DNA of 64,000 nucleotides from Glaciozyma antarctica PI12 (Eukaryota > Basidiomycota > Microbotryomycetes > Kriegeriales > Camptobasidiaceae): contig KZ627158.1 in NCBI GenBank assembly GCA_002917775.1, positions 220,578 through 284,577 on the forward strand, in the 5' to 3' direction. The position numbers were made by a program, and so were the translations under genes. Each line of letters starts with the position of its first letter. The first letter of the stretch is position 1. Under the pieces are notes generated by a model that saw only the letters and a list, made by a program, of their open reading frames with translations, was not told where the DNA came from and did not search any database. Below are positions 24,091 through 35,768 of the stretch, one piece after another.

Positions 24091-24562
24091 CCTGGCGGCG
24101 CGCGTCGAGGAGGAGCCGGGCGCGGTGCCAGAGGGAAAGGGGAGGTTGGGCGCGTAGGAGCGGCGCGAGGTGCTGGCGCTAGGCGGGGCGGCTCCGAAGA
24201 TGCTGCTGATCCCAGGCTGAAGGCTTGAGGCGTTGGTGGAGGGCACGTTGGTGGAGAGGACGAAGATGAAGAACCTCGCGACCGCTCGCGACCGCGACGC
24301 GCGAATTCCCTTTCGAGCTCGACCTGCTCGAGCCTGCCTTCGCCCGTTGTTGAATATTTATCTTCGTTACCAGCGGAAGGAATCTCGAACAACTTTCACA
24401 GCAGTCGCGACCTCCAGCAAGTCGTTGTTCATCCTCTTGCGAAGGTCGAGCGATTGTTGTTGTTCGCTAGGTTTGCAGCTCTTCTTTCGCTCAAACGAAC
24501 GTTCGTGCACCATAAATATCAATCTTGCACAGGCTTAGAAATCCTCCTCCGCGCCCTTCCTT
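24091..24562. other. Divergent upstream region of RING/TRAF B and F-box copy 2
   Basis: About 470 bases. The part next to the RING gene could encode an N-terminal extension (GISSIFGAAPPSAST), but it has no ATG. The middle is AT-richer (tgaatatttatcttcg near 24351; cataaatatcaatc near 24511) and may hold the promoter. Confidence 0.35.
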
Positions 24563-25993
24563 GTGCGACCGAATTCTCGTCCTCGAGCATCGGAAACTCC
24601 CTCTTCGCTCCGCTCACCTTGCTCTCCTCATCCTGCTCCGCCCCCGCTAGCTCCACACGCTCCTCCACCTCACTCTTCCCAGTCGAAAACGAGTGTACTG
24701 GGTCCGGAGAGGACGCGTAGAGAGATCGGAGCTGCTAGGACAGGCACGCGTTGGCCTCCCCTCCCCTCCCTCCCCACCCAGATTCTCTGCACAATCTTCG
24801 ACCTCGTCAGACGCCAGCGGAAGGGGAGTCGAACACTGGCGAGGTGCTGCCTCGTTTCGCGCGCATCCTCCAGCCCGCACGAGTCGCGCTTTATCGGACG
24901 CTCGAGATCCGCTTCTTTGAACGGGAGTTCAGCAACGACGGCGAAGAGCTCGACTTAGGACCGGAGGATCTGCCGTTCGACCTGCGAGGAGAGGATCTCG
25001 TTGACAACAACGCGTCCGCGCTCACGCTTTCCCTCCTCCTCCATCCCCACCTCCCCTTCCTCGTTCGCCAGCTCAACATCAGCTTCGACTACGAAGAACT
25101 CGACGAATGGGGCATCGACGTACTAAAGCTCTCGACCCTCACTCTTGCGACGCTCTTCAGGCTGTGTCCCCTCGTCAACAGCCTGCGAGTGTCGTGTATG
25201 AACGAGGGCGAGCTTGAAGCTTTGCGCAAGCTGCTCGGCTCCTTCGCCTTGCCCCTCTCGAAGCTGGATCTCGGGTGTTGCTTTCCTCACTCGGGAGACG
25301 GTCCCTCGACAGCGATGACCGAATTCGTCCTCGCATAACCGGGCATTCAGCACCTCGTCCTTCCTCGCCCTGATCTCGACCTTGAGTACCGGCTAAGGTG
25401 TCTGTCTACCCTATCACCTCCAATCTCTTCAATCGTCGCTTACACCATCATTCGGTCTCATCACCCTCTTCTCCCGCTCCTCCCTGAAGCATCTCACTCT
25501 CAACCCCCTCCGCGATCTCGCCTACGACCTCTCCGTCTTCAGCAATCTCGCAACTCTCAAATTCATCCTCCCGTCGTCGGGCCCTTCTTCTAGGAACTGG
25601 AAGCCCTTTCGACTCGACGCCTGTACCTCGGTCCGCCACCTCGATCTCACGTGCGCGTTCGTGCGGGACAACTCAACGACCGTTCAACAGACGACTGCGA
25701 CCCCTGCCGTCCTCCCCCCTTTCCTCACCTCGCTCCGTATCGCCCACACCAACATCCATGCCGACTTCATCCTCGGAATCCTCGCGTCGGCCGCCATGCC
25801 GCCAACGCTTCGAGACCTTTCGGTGGCTCAGTGTGGACGCAGCTGGACGCCGTGGACGATCTTGAGGTTGAGATTGGCGTGTGCGAAGAGGGGTGTTCGA
25901 TTGACGTTAGAGCTAGGGAAGAGCGAGGACGAGAGCGAGGGTGAGAGCGAGGACGAGAGCGAGGACGAGGAGGAGGATGGAGAGGAGGCGTAG
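24563..25993 (+). pseudogene. F-box/LRR-like protein, copy 2 (broken)
   Basis: F-box family member closest to copy 4. The F-box reads PSLPTQILCTIFDLVRRQRKGSRTLARCCLVSR; the start is uncertain. Immediately after CCLVSR the frame slips one base before LQPARVALYRTLEIRFFERE. The following LRR-like part is well kept (NASALTLSLLLHPHLPFLV, TLFRLCPLVNSLRVSCMNEG) until an in-frame TAA at about 25336, where PGIQHLVLPRPD continues the same frame. The C-terminal half is again readable (HTNIHADFILGILASAAMPP, CGRSWTPWTILRLRLACAKR) and ends in an acidic SEDESEGESEDESEDEEED tail at 25993. Copy 4 has the matching KWTPWGITSLAVACKKRG end. So the copy is recognisable over its full length but carries at least one frameshift and one stop. 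Confidence 0.65.
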
Positions 25994-26528
25994 AGCTGGA
26001 GGGAGCGAGAGGCGGAGGACGGCTTGCAAATTGACGACGACGACGACGTCGTTCGCAAGGGGAAGAGAGGTCCTCGCATCTGCCTGCTCTTTCGACCGAT
26101 CTTGGCCGCTGCTCTTCGTCAACTGCGAAACGCTTTCATCTCCAGCTCCACTCCCTCACCACCTCCCCTCTCTCCCGCACATTTCCCACCCCCTCTCCCA
26201 TCTCTCTCGACCCCAACCTCCCTCCTCCCCTCCTCCCCTCCTCCCTCCTCCCTCCTCCCTCCTCCCTCTCCCAACTCCTGGAACCCCAATCTTCCTCTCG
26301 CTCTACCTGTCTTCATCGAGGGAACGAATCGCTGGCGCGTTGAAGACGCCGAGGGAGCGCGCGAGCGGGAGGATACCGGAAGATCAAGTGCGGGACGGTA
26401 GTTCGTGTACAGCGAGGAGACCGCTGCGAGGAGGACCAGAGAGCAAATCGTTCGAGCAGAGAGCAGCGAGAGATCCTGTGCCAATGTAATGTTGATTCGT
26501 TCTACACTCGTTCCCTCCCTCGCGCCAC
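25994..26528. other. Convergent intergenic stretch with pyrimidine microsatellite
   Basis: Between F-box copy 2 and RLI1. It contains an almost pure cctcct/cctccc tract at about 26221-26268. No gene seen. Confidence 0.5.
26221..26268. repeat. (CCT)n/(CTCC)n pyrimidine microsatellite
   Basis: About 48 bases made of cctcccct and cctccct units on the plus strand, in the convergent region. Such a purine/pyrimidine strand bias could form triplex-type structure; no function is implied by the sequence alone. Confidence 0.8.
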
Positions 26529-28835
26529 CTAATCGGAATCGGTGAAGAAGTACTTTCCTGCGGCCTTCTGTTCCTTGTCCAGCAGGGAGTTGAGCTTGTT
26601 GATCCGGGGTCGGAAGTTAGTCGGCTGTCGCTCTTCATCAGTTCCAGTTCCGCGGGCAGGGAGAGGGAGGAACGCACGTCTCGGCGGAAAGTGATTTCCA
26701 GCGACTTGAGGAACTTGTTCATGCCAGTGAGGAGGGATTCGGGTCTGTGAGAAGCGTTAGTGGCGCGCGAGGAGGGCGGAGGAGGGGACGTACGGTGATG
26801 CGAAAGCTTCGACGGAGGGGGTTCCCTCGTAGACGATCACGCGGTCCGAGAGGTAGGTAGCCATGACGATATCGTGCTCTACGACGAAGGCGGTCTTCTT
26901 CGCGTGGAGGATGAATCTGTGTTCCGGATCGCATCAGTTCGCTGATGCGGAGTAGGAGGAAGGATGGACGAACCGCTTGATGACACGACTGGCGATGATA
27001 CGCTGCTCGGAATCGAGGTACGCACTCGGCTCGTCGATAAGGTAGATATCGGCCGGCTTTCCCAAGCACAGCACGATAGCGACACGCTGAAGCTCTCCTC
27101 CCGACAGCGTAGTAACATACTGATCCATGATGATCTCGAGCGCCATGGGCTTGATGACGTCCGTGTTGAACTGAGGGTGCATGAACGCCGCGCGCATCTG
27201 CTTGAGGAGGAGCTCCCGAACCGTTCCGGGGAACTTAGGCGCGATCGTCTGAGGCTTCATAGAGATGTTGAGGTGCTGCTCGTCGTCCTCGTTGTCGGGC
27301 TTGATCTTTCCGGCGAGGAGCTTGACGAACGTCGTCTTGCCCGTTCCGTTCTCTCCGAGCATGACGATGATCTCCGAGTCGGTGAAGGATCCTGCTTCGA
27401 CGTTGAGCTTGAAGTTGCCGAGCGTCTTGGTCATCGTGGGGTACTGGTAGCGACGGTTCTTCTCCCCGAGGACCTCCTCCGCCGACTCGGAGATCTTGAA
27501 GTGGAGCGACTCCTCGCGGAAGCGGAGGTTCTCGGTGGGGATTCGCCCGTCGAGGAAGATGTTGATTCCTGAGGGTGCGACGGGTAAGTCTGGCTCCAGA
27601 GAGGGAGAGAGGATAAACGTACCTTCTCGGACCGAGAACGGCATGGTAACGACACCGTACATCGAGGGCATCCCGTACAGGCAGCAGATGAAATCCGACA
27701 GGTAGTCGAGGACGGAGAGATCGTGCTCGACGGCGATAACGTAGACTTCGGGACCGAGGAGCGAGCGAATGATCCTAGCCGCGTTAAGACGCTGCTTGAC
27801 ATCGAGGTACGAGGAGGGCTCGTCGAACATGTAGCTGCGCGAGAAGAGCTCTCGTCAGCTCCGATCCTCCTCACTTTCCGCGAAACGCAACTCACATATC
27901 CGCATTCTGCACACACGACATTCCGATCGCAAACCGCTGGAGCTCTCCTCCACTGAGCTGAGTGACCTCGCGCTCCAGAACGACGTGAAGGTCGAGGGCG
28001 GTAAGGATGTCCTCGATATTGTTGCGCTCGTTCTTGGCGTTAAGCATCTGGCTGACGGTCTGCTTGCCCTTGATCGCGCGGGGGATGTGGTCGACGTATT
28101 GGGGCTTGATGAGCGGCTTGAGGTTGTCCTCGAGCACCTTGGTGAAGTAGTTCTGGAGCTCGGAGCCTCGGAAGTACTTGAGAATCTCCTGCCAATCCGG
28201 GGGGTCCTGTCGCTCGGTCGTCAGCTGGCGCTCCTCGACGGGAAGATAAAAGTCGCACCTCGTACCGTCCGAGGTTGGGCTTCAGCTTTCCAGAGAGAAT
28301 CTTGAGCGCCGTACTCTTTCCGATACCGTTCGTGCCGACGAGTCCGAGGACCTGGCCGGGGCGAGGAGTCGGTAACCGATGTAGCTTGAAGGAGTTGGGG
28401 CCGTAGCGGTGGGTGACTTGGGTCTCGAGGTTGGTGGGAAGGTTGACGATGTGGATAGCTTCGAAGGGGCACCTGCGAGCGCGTCGTTAGCTCTGCGAGG
28501 GGAGGGAAGGAGGGAAGACGCACTTCTTAGGGCAGATACCGCATCCGATGCAGAGCTCCTCCGAGATGAACGCGATCTTCTTCGTAGGGTCCACCTCAAT
28601 ACAGAGCTTTCCTAATCGCACGAACCTGCGTTAGCTCCCTGCTCCTCCCTTCCTCTAGAAGCCGCCACACGCACCCATTCGCACGACAGGGCACGACTTC
28701 TTGCACTCCTGACGGCACTTCTTGGGCTTGCACCGATCAGGGTTGATCAGTGCGATCCTGCAAAGCTGCGTGGTTAGCTAGAGCTCGTGGGGCGAAGGGA
28801 GCAGGGTAGGCGCACCTGGTGAGCTTGTCGGACAT
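26529..28835 (-). CDS. RLI1: Ribosome-recycling ATPase Rli1/ABCE1
   Basis: Iron-sulfur ABC protein that splits post-termination ribosomes and aids initiation and ribosome export; essential. Start [16 protein letters not shown] at 28835. Two ferredoxin-like clusters: [16 protein letters not shown] with a later Cys in KLCIE, and [13 protein letters not shown]. The first ATPase has [31 protein letters not shown] and [13 protein letters not shown]; the hinge follows; the second ATPase has [46 protein letters not shown] and [14 protein letters not shown]. Ends [11 protein letters not shown] at 26531-26529. Family length about 605 residues, matched here. Short introns throughout; no breaks. It is divergent from the SET gene across 730 bases, which may be a shared promoter (an attgg/CCAAT box near 28980). 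Confidence 0.96.
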
Positions 28836-29564
28836 GGCGGAGGTGGGAGGAAGGGAGGGGAGAGGAAGAGGAGTCTGCAAGGATAAATGGGCGTTAGCTC
28901 AGTGCCTGCGTGCTTGTGTGTACGGCCTCGTTGATCCCTCCACCGCGAAGAGACGAGCTCCTCGAGTCGGCTGGTCCCTAATTGGCCACCGTCCTCTCTC
29001 CACTCGTCCCAGCTCAGCCCAGATCCATCCCAGCGCGTCCTGCTCCATATAACGCCACCCGCCCGCCTGCCCGCGTGCTAGCTCGAGCGAGGACGCAGCG
29101 GCAGTTGCCCTCCTCGCTGTCATCTCCCTCGCCTTCTGCACCACTTCCTCCCTTTCCCCCGACGCCACCGCTTCCAAAGCTGAGCCAGCGCCTTCTCAAG
29201 CACTCCAGCCTTCACTCCCTAGCCTACTCCACTCCACCGTGCAGGTCTTGCGGCGACTGAGTTTTTGTCGTGCTGAAGAGCGCCGGCTGGGGAGTCGAGT
29301 TGTAGACTGAATGGGTTCGTTGAAAGGGGGATACCTATGCCTGCCAGCTCGGCGTTACTTCTGCGTAGTCCTTGTGCTTACCTTGAGTTGACTGAGTGTT
29401 GTAGGAGAGTGTAGAGAGCGAGACTACAAAGAACTCTGACCATTAGGGATTTCTTATTCATAGTTCCGTAGTTGAAATCTCGGTCTGTTGGGCTCGTGCC
29501 CGTCCTCGCCCTCTCTACCCGTCCTCGCTCTCTCGACTCGGTCTCATCTCGGACTCAGTACAAG
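28836..29564. promoter_or_regulatory. Divergent promoter region RLI1 / SET methyltransferase
   Basis: About 730 bases between two divergent start codons. It holds an inverted CCAAT box (attgg near 28980) and, on the RLI1 side, gttagctcag near 28892, which resembles the branch sites of this genome and may belong to a 5' UTR intron. No coding gene is convincing; the open frames are short and Pro/Ala-rich. Confidence 0.45.
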
Positions 29565-32182
29565 ATGGCGACAGAAGTACCAGCCGACACCACAGCTCAG
29601 CTCACAGCCGAAGCTCTTCTTGCTCACTCGCCCCCTCAAACAACAAAGAAGCCCCACCCAGCCCCTTCCGCCACGTCCGACGACGACCACTCCCTCCCCG
29701 CCACTCACACGAACAAGAAAGCCAAGCTCGACAACCCCTCCCTCCCCATCGACCTCGCCAACCCTATCCCGACCCCCTCGTCCACCTCGGACGGCGGGCC
29801 CAAGGAAGCCGTCGTCAACCCCGGCAGCGGAGGAGGGCGGGCTAGCCATCCTCGCCGTGGAGTCAAGGACGATTTCGGTGGAGACGGCAAGGAGTTCCTC
29901 TCGCAGGGACTGTACTGGAGCCCTGGGATGAGCAGGCCCTCGGTCGTAATCACCAAGACGGGGTCTTCCGCCCGGGAGGACAAAGCGGCGCGCAAGGACG
30001 ACGAGGTTGGATGGAAGGACGCGGCGAACTCGGCTGTACTTCCGCTGCCGCTGTACCATGGCGAGACGCTGCTCGAGGAGGAGAGGGCGTTCAAGCTTCC
30101 GTTCGACCTCGCCCCCGAGTGGGTCGACGACATTCGCGAGGTTTCTGTCGAGGTCGAGGAGGGGGAGAAGGAGGCGATGGCGAGGGAGAAGAGTAGGAAG
30201 CCTGAGCCGTATGGCCACCTGTCGAGGAGTACGTCCTTCCTCACTGTCGCGCCGACGCGGACCACCCAGCTGACTTCCACCTTCTTTTCGCACAGACATC
30301 TACGTCGACCGCAAGCCCGACAAGGCCGAAAACCTCGCCATCTGCGCGTGCGTTCCTCCCAAGGGCGACGAGGAAGCCTGCGGCGAGTCGTGCATCAACC
30401 GGTCCGTCCTTAATCTCTCGTCTCGGGCGGTAACCTCGCTGATTCGACCGACGACGACAGGATGATGCAATACTCTTGCGACCCCAAGACGTGCCCTACT
30501 GGCGACAGGTGCACCAACAAGCCTCTCGGGCTCCAGGAGGGCATTCCGGAGGGCAAGAACGGTCTTCGTGTCATCTGGGTACGTCGTCGCTCCTTCCTTC
30601 ACCGTCCTCCCTCGCTCATCTCCCTCCAACGCAGACTGGAAACCGCGGCTTTGGTCTCAAGACGATGGTCCCGATCAAGGCGGGGCAGTACGTGACGCAG
30701 TACCTCGGAGAGGTTTGTTCCTTCCTCTCCTCTCGCTCGCTCGCTGCCTTCTCACACGACGATGGTTCGCAGATCATCACGCGCGACGAGAGCTACCGTC
30801 GTGTTCTGACGACGTACAAGGACTCCAAGTCGTACTACTTCCTCGACTACGACGGACACGAAGTCATCGACGCCGTGCGTTCTTCCCTTCCTTCCTCCGA
30901 GCGCGCAAGCTGATACCGAGCTCGATAGGGACAACGCGGGAACTTCTCCCGCTTCATCAACCACTCATGTGGACCTAACGTCACCGTCGTGAGCTGGAGA
31001 TTCGCCAACGTCGACGAGTACCAGGTGCGTTCCTCGTCGCTTCTTCGTTCGTGCCGCTTTCGCGAAGCTGATGAATGAGTATAGATGGGAATCTTTGCGA
31101 TCAACGATATCGAAGCTGGCACCGAGTTGACCTGTACGTTTCCTCGCTCATCCTTCGCCCCGTCCCTTCGCCCATTCCTCCCCGCGTCCTCCCCATCCTG
31201 TCCGCGTCCTCCCACCCCGCCCCTCCCGCTCCCCACTAACGCACTTCCACACAGACGACTACGGCTGGCAAGACTTCTCCTCCCTCCAAGCCCCCACCAC
31301 CGCCGACGCAGACTCGCTCGACCACCGCCAAGCCTGTTTCTGCGGTGCTCCTCCCTGCACGGGCTGGCTAGGCGGAAAGAAGGACAAGCCTCTCTCCGAC
31401 TCTCCCGTCGGCGGAAGTGGCAAGTACCGCGCGACTGGAAAAGCTGCTGCGGGGAAGAGCTTTGGAGGAGTTCCCGGGAGCAGGTTTGGTGCGGGTAGGA
31501 AGGTCGTCGTCGTGCCGGCGTTGAGGAAGGCGGGAGGGGGGAAGAAGGGGAGTGAGAGTGAGGGGGATGAGCCGAAGGGACCTACGATGGAGGCGAGTTG
31601 TAAGAAGTGTAGGGAGAGGAAGGTGCGTTCCCTTTCTTCTTCGTGCTGGTGCGGGAACTGATGAGCGCGTTTGGTAGGTCAAGTGCCCAAGGTGAGCTCC
31701 TGCGATCCACTTCGTCGTCGCCGTCGTCGCTAACCCCGTCCACAGGAACCTCGGATCCTGCTCTCGGTCCGTCCCCTCCCTTCTCCTCTGTGCTTCACTA
31801 ACTCCCTCGACAGCTGCACCCGCCGCGGAGACGTATGCGTGTACGACGACGAAGTCCGCACTGTCGAGCCCAAGCCTCGTGCGGAGCGTAAGCTCGCTGC
31901 GGCGAACGAGGAGATGCTCATGGAGACGAGTTGCAAGAGGTGTAGGGAGAGGAGGGTTAAGTGCCCCAGGTACGTCTTTTTTTCTCCGTTTCGTCTTGAG
32001 GAGGAGAGGCTGATGAGTGCGAGTAGGAATAAGGGGACTTGCGATAGGTGCGTTCGTTTTTGATGTGCGGTTGGGGCGGGGCTAATGGTTTGTGACGCAG
32101 GTGCGCGAAGAGGAGGGATCACTGTGAGTATGATAACGAGCCGAGGAAGCTCGAGGAGATGGAGGTCGATGAGGATGAGTAG
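29565..32182 (+). CDS. Ash1-type SET histone methyltransferase with two C-terminal Zn2Cys6 clusters
   Basis: Probable histone H3K36 methyltransferase, nuclear. Domains in order: disordered N-terminus with NKKAKL; AWS (CACVPPKGDEEACGESCINR, then YSCDPKTCPTGDRCTNKPLG); SET (TGNRGFGLKTMVPIKAGQYV, YFLDYDGHEVIDA, GNFSRFINHSCGPN, GTELTYDYGW), where NHSCGPN and ELTYDY are the cofactor and catalytic motifs; post-SET ACFCGAPPCTGWLGGKK. Then, unusually, two fungal binuclear zinc clusters: CKKCRERKVKCPRNLGSCSR/CTRRGDVC and CKRCRERRVKCPRNKGTCDR/CAKRRDHC. Both fit C-x2-C-x6-C-x6-C-x2-C-x6-C exactly and are separated by about 35 residues. In both repeats introns fall after CPR and after C-S/D-R, in phase 2, so they arose by tandem exon duplication. 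Acidic end EEMEVDEDE, TAG 32180-32182. All splices join in frame. The SET resembles ASH1L more than Set2. Confidence 0.9.
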
Positions 32183-32609
32183 GCGGGGTTCGAGGTGAGC
32201 TTTCGTTCTTTCGTTCGTTACTGGGCTGGGGCTGATGCGGTTGGACGTAAGGGGGTTCTTTGCTGGGGATTTTCAAACCGTATCGATTTATATGTGAACA
32301 ATCAGAGTTGTTTATCGAGAAGCAGGTTGAGAGGATAGGTTGAGAAGGGTTAGGTTGAGATGGGTTCACTTCGGTTGTTTGCGCTGCTCCTTCTCCTTTA
32401 TCAACGAGAAATCGTAGCTACAGCTCGTGTGACTATAAGCTTAACGAACGACGACGAACGAACGACGACAGCGTCGCATTCCTCTCGACAGCGACTGAAA
32501 GCTGCCAGTGATCTCGGGCCCGGCGACTCGTCTCTGCGGTTTCCGTCCTCCTCAACACGCGACCCAACTCCACCTCGTCCAATCCACCACCTGGGCAATC
32601 GTCGCTCTT
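32183..32609. other. Intergenic stretch upstream of the ABCD transporter
   Basis: About 430 bases between two plus-strand genes; contains ttgagaaggttag-type direct repeats near 32325-32360 and AT-richer sequence near 32280. No gene seen. Confidence 0.4.
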
Positions 32610-35600
32610 ATGGCCGCGCAATCCAAGCTGCGCGCTCTCTCCTCAGATGCAACAGGGCATTACCTCCGTAACCAGCCCAAGTACCAACGACTCCTCATGG
32701 CCTCTTTCACCGTCTACGCGATCCTCAATACCTACCGCGGGCTGAACCCTAAGCGCAAGCCGAAGAAGGCGGGAGTGCAGGAGGGAGGGAAGGAGGTGTT
32801 GGTGGAGGAGCCGAGCGCGGGGGGCAAGGGAGGGAGGAAGAGGAAGAGGGCTCCGAGGGTTGAGGTGAGTTGGCGTGCCTGCGATAGAGTGCGTTGAGAG
32901 GGGGGAGGAGATGGGAGGTGGCAGCGGGGACGGTGGCGTGCCAGGAGGCACGGGGAGGGAGCCCCGCGAGGAGGGTTGCTGCTGCTCCCTCTCCCGTCCC
33001 CGACCAAGAGCTGGCTTTACCGCGAGCTAGTGCTCCTCGGCTTTACGAGCCACGTCAACCACAGGAGCGCAGGAACTGACCCTCTCTCCGCCGAGAGGTC
33101 GACGCAGTGTTCTACGAGCGCCTCTCGCGCATCCTCCGCATCGTGATCCCCTCCGTCCGCTCCAAAGAAGCTTCCCTCCTCGCCCTCCACTCGCTCTTCC
33201 TCGTCCTCCGCACCCTCCTCTCCCTCTACGTCGCCTCTCTCGACGGGTCGATCGTCTCGGCTCTCGTACGCGCTCAGCCTCGTCAGTTCTTGTGGCGCAT
33301 CTTCCTCTGGATGGCGGTGGCCGTGCCTGCGACCTACACCAACTCGATGCTTACGTACATGCAGAGCAAGCTTGGTGAGTTTGAGTGCGAGTTTGGCGCG
33401 GAAAGGAGCTGATGACTTGCGAACAGCGATCGCGTACCGAACTCGTTTGACGAAGCAGGTTCATGAGATGTACCTCGAGGACACGACTTTCTACGCTCTT
33501 GGTGCGCACTGGCGCTTTCTTTCTGAGAGCTGGAGGCTCACTCGAGTGACTTTACACAGGAAACCTCGACGACCGAATCAAGAACGCTGATCAGCTCATC
33601 ACCGTCGATATCAACAAGTTCTCCAACTCTCTCGCCGAGATCTAGTGCGTTCACCTTATCCAGTCTTTATGGATCTGAAGCTAACGTCTCGCGACAGCTC
33701 CAACATCGCCAAGCCCATCGTGCGTTCTGTCATTCCTCAGATTCGGAGCGAACCTAACTTCTCCCTCGCAGCTCGACGTGATCATCTACAACTACCAGCT
33801 TTCTCGCAACGTCGGCGCCGAAGGTCTCATCGGTCTCACCATTGTCGTTCAGCTTTCCGCCGCTCTCCGTGCGTCCGCACACGCTTATTCTTTCGAAGCT
33901 GCCGACTGACCTCGCTCCTCGCAGTCAAATTCGCCACTCCCCCCTTCGGTCGCTACGCCGCCGAAGAAGCTCGCCTCGAAGGAGAATTCCGCTTCTCCCA
34001 CTCTCGTCTCCTCGAGAACGCCGAAGAGATCGCCTTGTACCGCGGAGCGATGGTCGAGAAGAACATCATCGAGCGGTACTACTTCTCCCTCATCAAGCAC
34101 GTCAACCGCACGTTCCGCATGCGCATGTTCCATGGACTTATCGAGGAGGGAATCATCAAGTGGGCTTGGGGAAGTCTCGGACTCCTCATTTGTGCGATTC
34201 CCGTCTTCTTCAAGATGCCTGGCGTGACGGGACCGGTGGACTTTGGAAGTCGGACGGAGGGTGCGTCGCCTGGCTCTCCTGCTTTTGAAAGTGACTGACG
34301 AACGAAGGATAGGCTTCGTGACGAACCGACGACTGCTACTTTCCTCCTCGGACGCGCTGGGACGACTCATGTCGACGTACCGCGAACTGAGCGAACTCAG
34401 TGGGTACACGCAACGAGTCTCGGAGCTGCTCGATACGATGGAGGAGATCAAGGAGGGCAAGTTCCAGAAGAAGCTCGTGAGCTCAGCGGGGACGGAGGAG
34501 AATGCTCGAGGTGCGTCGGTTTCTTGCGATGGGGGGCTAAAGCTGATGGGTGGACGCAGTGCTGCAAGGGCGAGGCAAGTTTGTTCATTCGGACGACGAG
34601 ATCATCTTCGACAAGGTCCCAATCGTGACTCCCAACGGCGATATCCTCATCAAGTCGCTCAGCTTTTACGTCAAGCCCGGGGTACGTCTTCTCCTCCCCT
34701 CTCACGTGTTGTGACTGACCTCGCTCCGCAGAACCATCTCCTCATCGTCGGCGGCAATGGCACCGGCAAATCGAGTCTCTTCCGTATCCTTGGAGGACTC
34801 TGGCCCATCTACGGTTCGTCCGTTCCCGCTCCTCGATGGTACCGCAGATGCTGATCGCTCGCAGGCGGAACTGTCACCAAGCCTCCAGCGAGCGAGTTCA
34901 CCTACATTCCTCAACGTCCCTACCTCTCCCTCGGCACCTTGCGCGACCAGATCATCTACCCCCACAACCGCTCGCAGATGATCGAGCGTACGTCCCTCTC
35001 CACTCCACGGCCCTTCTCGCAGTGCTGACCCTAAGAACGACAGGTGGAGTGACGGACGCCGACCTGCTCCGCATCCTGTCCATCCTGGAGATTGACAACA
35101 TCGTCGAGCGTGAAGGCGGATGGGACGTGACGAGGGAATGGCGTGACGCTCTCAGCGGAGGAGACAAGCAGCGTATCGCGATGGCCAGGCTGTTCTACCA
35201 CTGCCCCAAGGTCCGTTTTCCCCCTTTGCTGAATTGAGGAGAAGCTGATGAGCGGTGCAGTATGCGATTTTGGACGAGTGCACGAGCGCGGTGACGCTGG
35301 CGATTGAGAAGACGTTCTATGACCATGCGACTGAGTTGGGAATCACCCTCCTCACCGTCTCGCACCGACCTTCGCTGTGGAAGTACCACAAGTTCATCCT
35401 CCAGGTTCGTCTTTCGCTACCCCTCGCTTAATCTCGCTGATTCGAACGTCGCGCAGTACAACGGCCAAGGAGGGTACTCGTTCTGCCCTCTTGATGCTGA
35501 GAAGCGGTTGGCGCTGCAGGAGGAGAAGCAGAGTCTCGAGGCCAAGCTGTTGGAGGTACCGCAGTTGCAGGCGAAGTTGGAGGAGATGAACCGCGAGCGA

Positions 35601-35633
35601 GGGGAGCGAGAGCTGCGCAAGGACAGGCAGTAG
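32610..35633 (+). CDS. Peroxisomal fatty-acyl-CoA ABC half-transporter (ABCD/Pxa type)
   Basis: Imports long-chain fatty acyl-CoA into peroxisomes for beta-oxidation; works as a dimer of half-transporters. Start [19 protein letters not shown] at 32610. A basic stretch KRKPKK follows an N-terminal membrane segment, then a first intron of about 230 bases, long for this genome. The membrane domain has [32 protein letters not shown], the EAA-like EEIALYRG and [17 protein letters not shown]. The ATPase has [19 protein letters not shown] (Walker A), [19 protein letters not shown] (Q-loop), [19 protein letters not shown] (signature), [10 protein letters not shown] (Walker B) and [15 protein letters not shown]-terminal coiled coil ends in LRKDRQ at TAG 35631-35633. 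About a dozen introns, all in frame. Whether it is the Pxa1 or Pxa2 orthologue is not decided. Confidence 0.92.
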
Positions 35634-35768
35634 ATTCTGGCGGGCCGTTTTCGTAGCGTAATTTGTAACATTCGTCGTTTTGCGATTTCGTTCCGTTCGT
35701 TGCGGGACGGAGAGGAGAGATACGACGAGATACGACAGGCACCACCAGGGTTTCAACGACAAACGTAC

